Source of the DNA: JBCCQH01 sp039024435 | Lineage (GTDB): Bacteria; Bacteroidota; Bacteroidia; J057; JADKCL01 | Length of the DNA stretch: 64,000 nucleotides | NCBI GenBank assembly: GCA_039024435.1 | Contig: JBCCQH010000012.1 | Location: 27,086-91,085, forward strand | Reading direction: 5' to 3' | Shown: piece after piece, positions 52,606-62,103 of the stretch | Numbering within the stretch: position 1 is the first letter of the stretch | How the letters are laid out: every line of letters starts with the position of its first letter | The notes under the pieces: model-generated | What the model was told of the DNA's origin: nothing | The model's input: the letters and a program-made list of their open reading frames with translations, nothing else | Database searches by the model: none | Position numbers and translations under genes: made by a program

Positions 52606-54294
52606 ATGCGCCGAGCAATTTTCATTATGCTGCTGGTTTCCGGCTGGTTGCTTTTTGCGGCCGAGTTGCCCGGCCAGGCCTATCCGCGCTACACCAGCCT
52701 GTCGGATCACCTGAATTTTGCGGCCTACGACGATCCGGAAAATGGGCGCTACCGCTTCGACGAGCGCGGGATCATTCTGAGTGACAGTGGTTATCATCCA
52801 GTGCTGACCACGATTTATGGGTTGCTGTGCTACGATGAATTCCAGCGCACGGGGGACACAACCTATCGAACCAAGGTGGTGCGGCAGGCTGAGCACCTGC
52901 TGGATCCGGACTTCCGGACGCCTGCTTTTGGGAAAAAGGGCTGGGGCTTGTTTTACGAATTTGCTTTTCACGATTTGCAGCCGCGCTGGTACTCCGGTAT
53001 GGCCCAAGGCATGGCCCTCAGCTTGCTGTTGCGCTACAAATCCCTGTTTCCGAACGACAAATCGTTGGGGAAGCGGGTGGACGGTGCTTGTCAGCGCATC
53101 GCTTATTTCCTGCTTCAGCCCGTGGCGCAAGGCGGGACCATGGGCGAGTTGGAAGATGGTCAGCCCTGGATCGAGGAGTACCCGGGTTCGGCGGAATCTC
53201 CCCACGTGCTCAATGGCTGCGTCAATGCCTGGATTGGGCTGCACGAATACGGGGAAGCCTACCCCAAGGACGCGCGGGCACGGTCGGTGGACGAGGCCGT
53301 CCGGAAGTCGCTGATTTCCCACCTGGATGACTTTACCCTGTCCGACTGGTGCCGCTACGATTTGGGCAAGCGCAAATGTTCTCCGAGCTACTTTCGCTAC
53401 CACTTCTACCAGATGGGTCAGTTGTACGCGATCACCGGCGACCCGGCGTTTCGCGATCACCAAGCGCTGTACGCGGGGATTGCCCGGAAGCTGGACATTG
53501 CGGTTGACTCAAACCTCTTTCGGGATCCCCATGCGGCGGTTGCAGTGGTGGCCAAGCCCAGCGCCCAGGGCTGGAACCTGCCGGACTGGGGCATGGAGCC
53601 GGAGTTTCAGCGCCTGGGCATCCAGGTAGAGGGGTTTGATTTTACGGGCCTGGCAGGTTTGAACGCCTTCTTGCGCGACGGGCAGCCGGGGCCGTCGAAT
53701 CCGGCGGCCCCAGACAAGTACACGCTGATGGTTTTTGCCGAGCCGATTCACGCGGACTATTTTACCTACTCGTTTCGGCCGATGGCGGCGGAGTTGGAAT
53801 TCGGACTGTACCTCGTGGGGGAAAATGGCATCTTGCATCCCCTGCGCATTCGGGACGACCGGATATCGGAGGGATATTACCACGCGGTAATCCCTGCCGA
53901 TGTCGCCGAAAAAGGGTACCGCCGCTTGGTTTTGGGAATCAAAGGTGACCGTGCCTCGTCCATTCAACAGGGGAAAATCGGACTGTACAACGGTCAGGTG
54001 CAATTGTTGCCCGAGTTCGGCACCTTCCGCACCGCACCGATCTCCCTGGAAGCGGGAAAACGCTACCGCATTCAGGTGCCCACCCGCAATGTCGATGACC
54101 TTTGGGTGTTTTACCGCCGTGGCCGGACCGTTCCCGAGACTGAACTTGAGGTTTTTGCCCGCGAAAACCAGGTCCCAAGCACCGAGTTTCAGCCCGCGGA
54201 AGACGCCACCTATCAATTTTTGGTGGTCTACCGCTGCCGCAGTCTCCTGTCGCTGGTGAGCATGTTGCGCTGGGAAGAAATCGACGAGGAATAA
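52606..54294 (+). CDS. Secreted D-glucuronyl C5-epimerase-like protein
   Basis: A 562-residue protein from ATG 52606 with a signal peptide (FIMLLVSGWLLFAAELPGQ). Residues about 50-330 match the D-glucuronyl C5-epimerase C-terminal (Glce_C) all-helical toroid: WYSGMAQGMALSLLLRYKSL, then EEYPGSAESPHVLNGCVNAWIGLHEYGEAYP and CSPSYFRYHFYQMGQLYAI. The family turns glucuronate into iduronate in heparan-type polymers; in bacteria the real substrate is mostly unknown. The C-terminal 220 residues are beta-rich and unassigned. It might act on exopolysaccharide. Confidence 0.75.
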   Translation: MRRAIFIMLLVSGWLLFAAELPGQAYPRYTSLSDHLNFAAYDDPENGRYRFDERGIILSDSGYHPVLTTIYGLLCYDEFQRTGDTTYRTKVVRQAEHLLDPDFRTPAFGKKGWGLFYEFAFHDLQPRWYSGMAQGMALSLLLRYKSLFPNDKSLGKRVDGACQRIAYFLLQPVAQGGTMGELEDGQPWIEEYPGSAESPHVLNGCVNAWIGLHEYGEAYPKDARARSVDEAVRKSLISHLDDFTLSDWCRYDLGKRKCSPSYFRYHFYQMGQLYAITGDPAFRDHQALYAGIARKLDIAVDSNLFRDPHAAVAVVAKPSAQGWNLPDWGMEPEFQRLGIQVEGFDFTGLAGLNAFLRDGQPGPSNPAAPDKYTLMVFAEPIHADYFTYSFRPMAAELEFGLYLVGENGILHPLRIRDDRISEGYYHAVIPADVAEKGYRRLVLGIKGDRASSIQQGKIGLYNGQVQLLPEFGTFRTAPISLEAGKRYRIQVPTRNVDDLWVFYRRGRTVPETELEVFARENQVPSTEFQPAEDATYQFLVVYRCRSLLSLVSMLRWEEIDEE

Positions 54295-54399
54295 GCTCGA
54301 TTTTCCGAACAAGCACCACCCGATTAGGGTTATTTTTGACAAAGAATCAAATCAGCACCAATTATCCCGGGCTATTTCCGCCCAAAGCGGCAAATCCTT

Positions 54400-54429
54400 T
54401 TGAAAACGCCCTCCGGAACGTTATCTTTA
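54400..54429 (+). promoter_or_regulatory. Promoter for the 1687-residue protein gene
   Basis: TTG at 54400-54402, a 19-nt gap and TATCTTTA at 54422-54429, 11 nt before the ATG at 54441. Confidence 0.6.
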
Positions 54430-54440
54430 ATTCTTGCTGA

Positions 54441-57400
54441 ATGATTAAGCAATCGAATCGCGTGACGTATAATTTTTCCTGTCTGGTAGGCTTGCTCCTT
54501 TTGTTGCCGTTTTTCGGATCTCCAACGTTTGCCGCCCACAACCATCCTTCCTTGCACGACCACGAATCTGAGGCTCCGGCTGTGGTCAAGTTTGTGGAAA
54601 ACAAAAATCAATGGGATGCGCACATTCAGTATGCGGCTGACATTCCCAGTGGCCGGGTGTTTTTTGAGCGGAATCGCTTGACTTACAAGTTTGCTGACCT
54701 TTCGAATCTGCACGATGAGTATTTTCATTCTCCCGGAAAGCGCAATGAAAAGAAAATTCCAATCCGCGGTCACGCCTTTCGGATGGAGTTTGCGGGGGGA
54801 AATGCAAATGCCCACCTCAGCGCGGAACACCGCTATCCCGAATACCACAACTATTACCTGGGCAATGATCCGTCCCGCTGGGCGGGGGAGGTAGGGCTGT
54901 TCGGGGAGCTGCACTACGCCGAGGTCTATCCCGGAATCGATCTGGTGTTTTACGGACAGGAAGCATCCCTCAAGTACGACGCAATCGTAGCGCCCGGGGC
55001 CGATCCGGGACAGATCGCCTTCCGCTACCCCGGGCTGGACGACATCTACCTCGAAGGGGGAGAACTGGTCATGGTCACCTCGCTGGGCAAGCACCTGGAA
55101 ATGGCTCCGCTTGCCTACCAGATGATCGACGGGCAACGGCGAGAAGTGGCCTGTGCCTTTGTGCTGGAAGCGGGCACGGTGGGGTTTGCCCTGCCGGAAG
55201 GCTACGATGCCGATTACGAGCTGGTGATTGACCCCAGCATTGTCTTTGGGAGCTACACCGGATCCTTTGCCGACAACTTTGGGTTTACCGCGACCTACGA
55301 CACGGCGGGAAACCTGTATGGCGGTGGAATCGTCTTCGGCAGCAATTACCCCACCACGATGGGGGCTTTTCAGACGATGTTTCAGGGGGGCAACCTGGCA
55401 AATCCCTTCGGCAATGGCTTTGACATCAGCATCAGCAAATTCAATCCCACCGGGACGGCGCTGGTCTGGTCGACCTACCTGGGCGGCACCGTCGACAATG
55501 AGCAACCGCAATCGCTGATCACCTCGGAGGCGGGCGAATTGTACGTGTACGGTCGGACCTTTTCCAGTGATTATCCGGTCACCGCCGGCGCTTTTCAGAC
55601 GACCCTGGCCGGCGGCTCCGACATCGTCGTTACTCGCTTCAACGTTTCTGGGAGCCTCGCCCGCTCCACCTACGTCGGGGGCACGGGAAACGATGGCCTC
55701 AACATCCAAAACAATTTTTTTCAGAATTCCCTCTACTTCAACTACGGAGACGATGCCCGGGGGGAAGTCATGCTGGACGATCAGGTGAGTGTGTACATCG
55801 CCTCCTGTACCCAATCGCAGAATTTTCCGGTCACGGCCGGTGCGATTCAGACCACTTACGGTGGCGGTCTCCAGGACGGGTGCGTTTTCAAAATGGACTC
55901 CACCTTGGCGACCTTGACCTACTCGACTTTCCTTGGGGGCAATTCTGATGACGCCACTTATTCCGTTAAAGTCGATGCCAACCGCAACGCTTTTGTGGCC
56001 GGGGGCACTTCCAGCCCTGACTTTCCGACCACTCCGGGGGTGCTTCAGCCGGCCTACGGCGGGGCCATCGACGGATACATCGCCCAGATCAATCCCGCGG
56101 GGACAGTCCTGACCGCCTCCACCTTCCTGGGCACAAGCGATTACGACCAGTGTTTTTTTCTGGAACTGGACCAGTTTCGCAACGTCTACGTCGTAGGGCA
56201 AACGCTGGGAAGCTGGCCGGTGAGTCCGGGCGTCTACAGCAACGCCAACGGCAAGCAGTTCATCGGTCGCTACGATCCGGGATTGACCACCACGCAGTTG
56301 TCGACCGTCTTTGGCAAGGGCAATGCGACCATCGACATTTCACCGACCGCGTTTTTGGTGGATCGCTGTGGATTCATCTACGTGGCGGGCTGGGGCGGGA
56401 GCCAGGCCTTGGGGGGCGGAACGAATTACACCGGAACCACCAACGGTTTGGTCACTACCCCCGGGGCCTTTCAGACGACCACCGACGGGGCGGATGTGTA
56501 TCTGATTGTCCTGGAACCGGATGCGGCGGGGTTGGAATACGCGACTTTTTATGGCGGGGCGACCAGCCAGGAACACGTGGACGGTGGCACGAGCCGCTTT
56601 GACCGGGATTTGATTGTTTACCACGCAGTGTGCGCTGGTTGCCAGGGCAGTTCCGACTTTCCCACTACTCCGGGAGCCGTCTCTCAGGTCAACAACAGCA
56701 CGAATTGCAACCTCGGTGTCTTCAAGTTTGCTTTTGATCCGCAAGACGTTTTTGCCGCCTATATCGCGCAAACTATTGATTCCTGCGCGCCTTTCCCGGT
56801 CAATTTTACCAACAACAGTTCCGGCGGACAGCAGTACATCTGGAACTTCGGAGATGGCAGTCCCCCGGTTACGACCTTCAATGCTTCCCACATCTTCCAG
56901 AATCCCGGAACCTATACCGTAAGCTTGGTGGCCATCGATTCAAACAGTTGCAACTTCTCAGATACGGCGGTGCAAACGGTCACTGTCTTTGCGAATCCCC
57001 TCGCGGTGGCCGGCGGCTCGGATACGATCTGTGCCGGTGGCTCGATCACGCTGACCTCGGGGGGCGGACAATTTTACAACTGGAGTCCGGGAACGCTGCT
57101 GAACGATTCCACGATTGCTTCGCCGATTGCAAATCCTCCGGTCAATACGACTTTTTCGGTAATTGTCTCGGATACGAATGGTTGCGTGGATACGGCAACG
57201 GTGGATGTTTTTGTTACCTTTTTCCAAGCAGAGGCGGGACCACCGGCTTCGTTCTGCGAGGGCACGGGAGGGGCCCAACTCCAGGCCGGGGCCGTCACCG
57301 GGGGCACGGCGCCTTACTATTACATTTGGTGGTGTGATTCGACGAATACCTTCTGTGGACTGGATTCGACCTTTGACGACGATCCCATCGCGAATCCCAC

Positions 57401-59504
57401 CGTGACGACGACCTACTACTTGCAGGTGCAGGACTCGCGGGGTTGTCTGAGCGAGATTGACTCGACCATCGTTGAGATATTGCAGGTGCCGATTGCCGAT
57501 GCCGGTCCCGATCAATTTATCTGTCAGCCGCCGGGGCCCGGGGCGGTGCTCAATGGCAGTTTCAGCGGGGCGCCAGCGGTGATTTCTCAGTATTGGATAC
57601 CGTCGACGGGCTTGAATGACAGTACCCTGCTGACACCATCTGCCCGACCGGATACCACCACGATTTATACGCTGATCGGCCTTTCTTCCAATGGCTGTTC
57701 CAGCAACCCGACGACCCTGGATACGCTCAGTACCGTAACCGTCCACGTCAATCCCCGACCGATCGCCGATGCAGGGCCGGACATCAATCTGTGCCTCGGC
57801 GATACGACGACACTGCAAGGACTGGGCTTCGGGGCCGGCCCGGATTACAAATACGAGTGGACGCCCAATGTGGGACTGAGCGATTCTTCCATCGCCAATC
57901 CCCGGGCCTCGCCCCCTTTTACCCACATCTACACGCTGGTGGTCTATTCGAATGGCTGCCCCAGCATCGGCGACAGCATGACGCTGAACATCCGAACGAT
58001 TCCCACTCCGAGTGCGGGCAACATTGCGGAAATTTGCCTGGGTGACAGTGCGCAACTGGACGCATTTGGGGCGGGGGACAGCACGGCCACTTACACCTAC
58101 CAGTGGTCCCCGGGCCTGGCGATGAACGATTCCACACTGGAAAATCCCAAAGCGAGCCCCGATACTTCCACGTGGTACTACCTCGTGGTGACTTCCTCCT
58201 GGGGCTGTGAGAGTCCCCTGGATTCGGTCTTGGTGCAGTTAAAGCCGACTCCGTTGGCGGAGGCTGGCCCCAATCTGGAAATTTGTGCCGGCGATACAAC
58301 GACCCTGCTGGGCAGTTATTTCTACACGACGACGGACAGTGCGGATCCCACCCAGATCTACTATTCCTGGAATCCGGCGGCGACCATTTCCGATTCGACC
58401 CTGGCCCAGCCGCAAGCTTGGCCTCCGGCATCGACCTGGTACTATCTGGACGTGTTCCACAATACTTGCGTGACGACGGACAGTGTACTGGTCACCTTCT
58501 TTCCGGACATTGGGGCGACGGTGGGAGCGGATACGACGACGATTTGTGGAGGGGACTCGGTGCAATTGTTTGCGAGTGGTGGCCTCGGTGGGGTACTCTA
58601 CGAATGGCTCCCCACCACGGGACTCAACGATCCGGCCAGCGCCAATCCCCGGGCTGCACCTTCCGACACGACGGTCTACCAGGCGATCCTGCTGGAAGGG
58701 GGCTGCCTGGACACGGTCGACATCCAGATCAATGTCATCCCCCGTCCAGACGTGGCCTACCTCAGTTCGGATCCGTCCGGTTGCCCACCACACACGGTCG
58801 ATTTCCTTGACGATTCCGATGGCAGCATTCAGTACATCTGGGATTTTGGGGACGGTGCTCCGATTTGGAATGGCCGGCACGCAACGCATACTTATGATCG
58901 TCCCGGCACGTACAATGTGAGCCTGACCGGTGTCAACCTTGGGGGCTGTGCAACCACGGTCAATGACCTCACAGTGACGATCTTTGATACGGCTTCGGCA
59001 GACTTTGCGACCAATCCGGACTTTCCGGCGCAATTGACGCTGCCGGCAAGTACCGTCGATTTCCGGGACCGCTCGCAGAATGCCGTACGTTGGCTGTGGG
59101 ACTTTGGCGACGGGATTCGCTCGGAGGCCAATAGTCCGCAGCATCAGTACACGAAACCGGGCGAATATTTCCCACAACTCACGATTTGGTCGCCAAATGG
59201 CTGCCAAAGCCGGGTCGTACACGGTCCGTTTACGCTGGTTTCTCCCGAACTATTTATCCCGAATGTATTTACCCCAAATGATGACGGCATCAACGATGGC
59301 TTTCTGGTAAATTACTCGGGAAGTCAGCCGTTTTTCCTGCAAATATTTGATCGCTGGGGAGTCCAGTATTTTGAGACGCGGGACAAATTGACGCCGTGGA
59401 GCGGCATGACCAACGATCAGGAGCGACTACCGGAAGGGGTGTACTATTACCGCTTGCGGATCGGGGACCAGGACTACGCGGGTGAGGTGACCTTAATGCG
59501 CTAA
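54441..59504 (+). CDS. Giant T9SS type B surface protein (DUF7948, beta-propeller, PKD, CHU_C)
   Basis: A 1687-residue secreted protein. Order: signal peptide to about residue 33; DUF7948 region (near 50-260; NQWDAHIQYAADIPSGRVFF, YHNYYLGNDPSRWAGEV); SBBP-type propeller repeats (near 265-770; YSTFLGGNSDD, STYLGGTVDN); a PKD domain (near 780-850; QQYIWNFGDGSPPVTTFN); seven tandem repeats of about 75-100 residues (near 850-1440) with the pattern ADAGPD-IC-GD..L..G..Y.W.P..GLNDSTL..P.A.P..TT.Y; two more PKD units (near 1450-1600); and a CHU_C type B sorting domain (PNVFTPNDDGINDGFLV to EGVYYYRLRIGDQDYAG). Such proteins are adhesins handled by T9SS with PorP/SprF partners. Confidence 0.92.
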   Translation: MIKQSNRVTYNFSCLVGLLLLLPFFGSPTFAAHNHPSLHDHESEAPAVVKFVENKNQWDAHIQYAADIPSGRVFFERNRLTYKFADLSNLHDEYFHSPGKRNEKKIPIRGHAFRMEFAGGNANAHLSAEHRYPEYHNYYLGNDPSRWAGEVGLFGELHYAEVYPGIDLVFYGQEASLKYDAIVAPGADPGQIAFRYPGLDDIYLEGGELVMVTSLGKHLEMAPLAYQMIDGQRREVACAFVLEAGTVGFALPEGYDADYELVIDPSIVFGSYTGSFADNFGFTATYDTAGNLYGGGIVFGSNYPTTMGAFQTMFQGGNLANPFGNGFDISISKFNPTGTALVWSTYLGGTVDNEQPQSLITSEAGELYVYGRTFSSDYPVTAGAFQTTLAGGSDIVVTRFNVSGSLARSTYVGGTGNDGLNIQNNFFQNSLYFNYGDDARGEVMLDDQVSVYIASCTQSQNFPVTAGAIQTTYGGGLQDGCVFKMDSTLATLTYSTFLGGNSDDATYSVKVDANRNAFVAGGTSSPDFPTTPGVLQPAYGGAIDGYIAQINPAGTVLTASTFLGTSDYDQCFFLELDQFRNVYVVGQTLGSWPVSPGVYSNANGKQFIGRYDPGLTTTQLSTVFGKGNATIDISPTAFLVDRCGFIYVAGWGGSQALGGGTNYTGTTNGLVTTPGAFQTTTDGADVYLIVLEPDAAGLEYATFYGGATSQEHVDGGTSRFDRDLIVYHAVCAGCQGSSDFPTTPGAVSQVNNSTNCNLGVFKFAFDPQDVFAAYIAQTIDSCAPFPVNFTNNSSGGQQYIWNFGDGSPPVTTFNASHIFQNPGTYTVSLVAIDSNSCNFSDTAVQTVTVFANPLAVAGGSDTICAGGSITLTSGGGQFYNWSPGTLLNDSTIASPIANPPVNTTFSVIVSDTNGCVDTATVDVFVTFFQAEAGPPASFCEGTGGAQLQAGAVTGGTAPYYYIWWCDSTNTFCGLDSTFDDDPIANPTVTTTYYLQVQDSRGCLSEIDSTIVEILQVPIADAGPDQFICQPPGPGAVLNGSFSGAPAVISQYWIPSTGLNDSTLLTPSARPDTTTIYTLIGLSSNGCSSNPTTLDTLSTVTVHVNPRPIADAGPDINLCLGDTTTLQGLGFGAGPDYKYEWTPNVGLSDSSIANPRASPPFTHIYTLVVYSNGCPSIGDSMTLNIRTIPTPSAGNIAEICLGDSAQLDAFGAGDSTATYTYQWSPGLAMNDSTLENPKASPDTSTWYYLVVTSSWGCESPLDSVLVQLKPTPLAEAGPNLEICAGDTTTLLGSYFYTTTDSADPTQIYYSWNPAATISDSTLAQPQAWPPASTWYYLDVFHNTCVTTDSVLVTFFPDIGATVGADTTTICGGDSVQLFASGGLGGVLYEWLPTTGLNDPASANPRAAPSDTTVYQAILLEGGCLDTVDIQINVIPRPDVAYLSSDPSGCPPHTVDFLDDSDGSIQYIWDFGDGAPIWNGRHATHTYDRPGTYNVSLTGVNLGGCATTVNDLTVTIFDTASADFATNPDFPAQLTLPASTVDFRDRSQNAVRWLWDFGDGIRSEANSPQHQYTKPGEYFPQLTIWSPNGCQSRVVHGPFTLVSPELFIPNVFTPNDDGINDGFLVNYSGSQPFFLQIFDRWGVQYFETRDKLTPWSGMTNDQERLPEGVYYYRLRIGDQDYAGEVTLMR
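56990..58740 (+). repeat. Tandem coding repeats in the giant surface protein
   Basis: Seven diverged units of about 230-300 nt, each encoding one Ig-like module with a conserved ADAGPD-type entry, a paired Cys at IC-GD, a central Y-W-P strand and the LNDSTL-NP-A-P turn. They are alike at protein level but not identical in DNA, which suggests an old expansion. Confidence 0.75.
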
Positions 59505-59529
59505 GGTGCTTTTGGGGACTTGCCTCGGC

Positions 59530-59907
59530 TCAATCCGACCTTTGTGTGCCTCGGGGCCGGCGGTCTGGATTTAGTTCCAGCAGGGAATCGGCATTTTCTT
59601 GCAGCAGTTTGCCGTAGGCGACCAGTCGGGTAATTGTGCCTCCGGTTTCGGTCAGTTCGGGATAGCCCGCCAATTCGATGCCGCGTTCCCGGGCGATTTC
59701 CTCGATCATGCGGTTTTTGGCGGAGCCATCCGCGGGGCGCCAGAAGCACTGGACCTGACCGATGTCCCAATAAAATGAAAGGGTGACGTCTTCGGTGCTG
59801 GCCCTGGTGACCTCATTGTCGCCGGAAATGGTAAGGCGTCCGTTGCTGACGAGTTCGCCGAGGGCTTCGGTGACTTGGGATTGGAATCGGGTATTGCGGG
59901 GCATCAT
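59530..59907 (-). CDS. Small protein of unknown function near the toxin locus
   Basis: A 125-residue protein starting MMPRNTRFQ (59907; the second ATG is equally possible). No signal peptide. It contains DVTLSFYWDIGQVQCFWRPADGS and a charged C-terminus. No family is recognised. It lies 25 nt after the 343-residue gene and may belong to the same transcript, perhaps as an accessory or immunity gene; that is inference. Confidence 0.6.
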   Translation of the reverse strand: MMPRNTRFQSQVTEALGELVSNGRLTISGDNEVTRASTEDVTLSFYWDIGQVQCFWRPADGSAKNRMIEEIARERGIELAGYPELTETGGTITRLVAYGKLLQENADSLLELNPDRRPRGTQRSD

Positions 59908-59932
59908 GGCGGGAACAATTTTGCGTGGCTTC

Positions 59933-60964
59933 CTAGAGCTTCATCTCGTGGATGGAGGTAATCACGAGGCGTTCGCCATCTTCGTAATTGGTGATCAATT
60001 TCAGGCGGCGGCCGAACAGCTTGACGTAGCTGAAGGTCGGCGCGGTAATCTGCTGGTCTTTCCAGATCCGTTCGCATCGGCCCAGGGCATCAAAGGCGTG
60101 CCAGTCTTCCGGGAAGGGCTGCTGGGCAAACAGGTCAAACGCTACGGGAACTTGCGCAAGGGTGTCATTCTCGGTGGCTTCGGGGATCCATTGGCGGCGG
60201 GCTTCCGAGCCGGCGTATTCGTTCAGGGACAGGATGGAGGCCAGCAATTGGCGCAGTGCTTGCTGATCGGCCCGGTCAAATGACCCGATCAGCCGGTCGT
60301 GCACCCCTTCAGGGTAGAGTCCCAGGGCTTCCAGTTCGATTTTTAGGATGCGGCGTTTGGCCGAGGCCGAGGCAAGGTCTTGGGTCTTCCCCGAGGCGGA
60401 CAGGGTCGAGAGTTCACGGGCGTAGCGCGTCACGAGATCGTAGTTCGGCTTGGGTTTTTGGGGGGCGGATTTGCCCGGACGGATCACTTTGGTGCGGCTG
60501 CCCTGGGCGACGGTCAGCAGGACCACCTGATCGGTTTCGCCTTGGGCCACGGCACGGGCCAGTTCCAGGATTTTCATCAGGCTGCTGTGCGGGATGAAGG
60601 CATTGGGCGCATTCCAGTTGACCATTGCCATCCAGAACGGTTCTTCAAGGGGACGGCCATTGGCGAGTTCCCAGGCGGCTTTCATTTCGATGCAGGCGGG
60701 AATTTGCACGATTTCGCTTTCTTCCAATGTATGCTGCGAATAGCCCACGCCCTGGTCGGAGCGGCCGATTCCATTTTGGAGATTGCTCCAGTTGACATGC
60801 GGCGGAGTTCGGCGATCCGGCTGGGTGACCTCACCGATGAGCACGTTGAGGGCTTGGTCGTAGCCCCCGTTGCCGTCAAATTGCAGGCTGTACCGATCTT
60901 CGCCGTACTCGTAGTAGGCGAGTCTGTAACCGTCGATGGTCACCGGTGTCTTTTTGTAGACCAT
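59933..60964 (-). CDS. Candidate immunity-type protein (paralogue of the next gene)
   Basis: A 343-residue cytoplasmic-looking protein without a signal peptide. It shares layout with its upstream neighbour: a start with YKKTPVTIDGYRLAYYEYG, then a segment QIPACIEMKAAWELANGRPLE and NAFIPHSSLMKILELARAVA. These line up with LDMQNAWEQSTGRTLQETVWG and LAYIPNSSLLKVLRLAREV in the neighbour. It is GC-rich (one counted 60-nt line, 60181-60240, is 67 percent). Its position after a toxin-like gene suggests an immunity or adaptor role, unproven. Confidence 0.6.
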   Translation of the reverse strand: MVYKKTPVTIDGYRLAYYEYGEDRYSLQFDGNGGYDQALNVLIGEVTQPDRRTPPHVNWSNLQNGIGRSDQGVGYSQHTLEESEIVQIPACIEMKAAWELANGRPLEEPFWMAMVNWNAPNAFIPHSSLMKILELARAVAQGETDQVVLLTVAQGSRTKVIRPGKSAPQKPKPNYDLVTRYARELSTLSASGKTQDLASASAKRRILKIELEALGLYPEGVHDRLIGSFDRADQQALRQLLASILSLNEYAGSEARRQWIPEATENDTLAQVPVAFDLFAQQPFPEDWHAFDALGRCERIWKDQQITAPTFSYVKLFGRRLKLITNYEDGERLVITSIHEMKL

Positions 60965-61015
60965 GCCTCAATTTACAAAAGAATGCGGCCCGCAGGAAGC
61001 AAAAATCCCCGGCGC

Positions 61016-62020
61016 TCAGTCGGCGGGCGTGATGCGGGTAATTTCGGTGCGCTGGTCTTCTGAGTTGTAGATGTAGGAGACGTGCCAGTGAGTGCCTTGG
61101 GCGGGGAAGATTTGTGTGCCGGAAGCAAGAGGAAGTTTCCGGTCGGTGAGTTGCGATTCGATTTCAGCCAGGATCAGGAAAAGATTCGGGGCTGCCGTGA
61201 GTTCGGTAAAGGCGAGGAGATCGTAGCCGAAAGGTGCGTAGTCGATGTTGCTGTTGGGGGATGCCCCAGGGACGATTTTGTGCCGCACCTCAGAGCGTAC
61301 GTAGGCGTGCAATTGATTGATCGACCGGGCGACTTCAAGTAAGTCATAGTATCCGTGGTACTCCAGTGAATAGAGATCCTCGGCTGACCAAGGGCGGAGA
61401 TAACGTTCGTGTTCGTCGATGGCATCCATCAGTTCGGTGCGCACCGCTTCGAACTGGGGTTGTCCGGGTTGTTGGAGTGCTTTGTACTGGTTGGCCAGTT
61501 GCGCGATCGGTAAGTAATCAAAGTCGGAAAGCCGGGCGACCACGCTTTGGGAAGATCCGGTGGGTGCGACTTCATTTTCCTTCAATAATTTTTCAATGCT
61601 TTCCATTTCTCCGGTAAACACTTCACGCGCCAGGCGCAAAACCTTGAGCAAGGACGAATTGGGGATATAGGCCAGTCGGCCATCGTGTACGTAACCGATC
61701 CCCCACACCGTTTCTTGCAGTGTTCGTCCTGTGGATTGCTCCCAGGCATTCTGCATGTCCAAGTAGCCAGGTTCAGTTTCAATTTGTGCTTTCTCAATTG
61801 GCCGGCAACTGAATCCTTGGTTCAGAATGGGATTGCCGGCTTGCAATTTCCGCCAGTTGCGGTCCGACTCTTCACGGGCATCGGCCATTGTGACATGCTG
61901 GATCGCACCGCTGAGTGAGGAGCCATATTGTCCAGCAAATCGCACGGTAGCTTTTCCAGCTTGGGTCTGCAGATACAAAACGAAACCGTCGATCTCAAAA
62001 TAACTTCGCATTGGCGGCAT
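61016..62020 (-). CDS. Candidate immunity protein next to the toxin
   Basis: A 334-residue protein. ATG 62020 (MPPMRSYFEIDG) is chosen because it lines up with the start of the paralogue (MVYKKTPVTIDG); a TTG further upstream lies within a hairpin. No signal peptide is present. Shared blocks with the paralogue are near residues 100-150 (AYIPNSSLLKVLRLAREV). It is AT-rich in parts (line 61561-61620 counts 37 percent GC), matching the C-terminal part of the toxin-like gene rather than its own paralogue. It is the closest downstream gene to the toxin, which is the usual immunity position. Confidence 0.6.
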   Translation of the reverse strand: MPPMRSYFEIDGFVLYLQTQAGKATVRFAGQYGSSLSGAIQHVTMADAREESDRNWRKLQAGNPILNQGFSCRPIEKAQIETEPGYLDMQNAWEQSTGRTLQETVWGIGYVHDGRLAYIPNSSLLKVLRLAREVFTGEMESIEKLLKENEVAPTGSSQSVVARLSDFDYLPIAQLANQYKALQQPGQPQFEAVRTELMDAIDEHERYLRPWSAEDLYSLEYHGYYDLLEVARSINQLHAYVRSEVRHKIVPGASPNSNIDYAPFGYDLLAFTELTAAPNLFLILAEIESQLTDRKLPLASGTQIFPAQGTHWHVSYIYNSEDQRTEITRITPAD

Positions 62021-62037
62021 TGCTGCTTTTCTTTTTC

Positions 62038-62045
62038 CAAAAATA
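62038..62045 (-). promoter_or_regulatory. Possible promoter element ahead of the immunity candidate
   Basis: TATTTTTG on the minus strand matches TAnnTTTG and lies 17 nt before the ATG at 62020, overlapping the T-run of the preceding terminator. No -33 TTG is seen at the normal spacing. Confidence 0.35.
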
Positions 62046-62081
62046 AAGCAGCGAATCAAGAAATGAGGATTGATTCGCTGC
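62038..62081 (-). terminator. Intrinsic terminator between toxin and immunity candidate
   Basis: GCAGCGAATCA / TGATTCGCTGC, a perfect 11-bp stem with a 12-nt loop, followed on the minus strand by TTTATTTTT. It lies about 20 nt past the toxin stop. Confidence 0.75.
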
Positions 62082-62103
62082 GGGAATAATTTTGTCTTGC
62101 GGA

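Noticed and set aside
54372..56201. 609-codon open frame antisense to the giant surface protein
   Set aside because: Shadow of the + strand repeat protein; no signal, membrane or family features.
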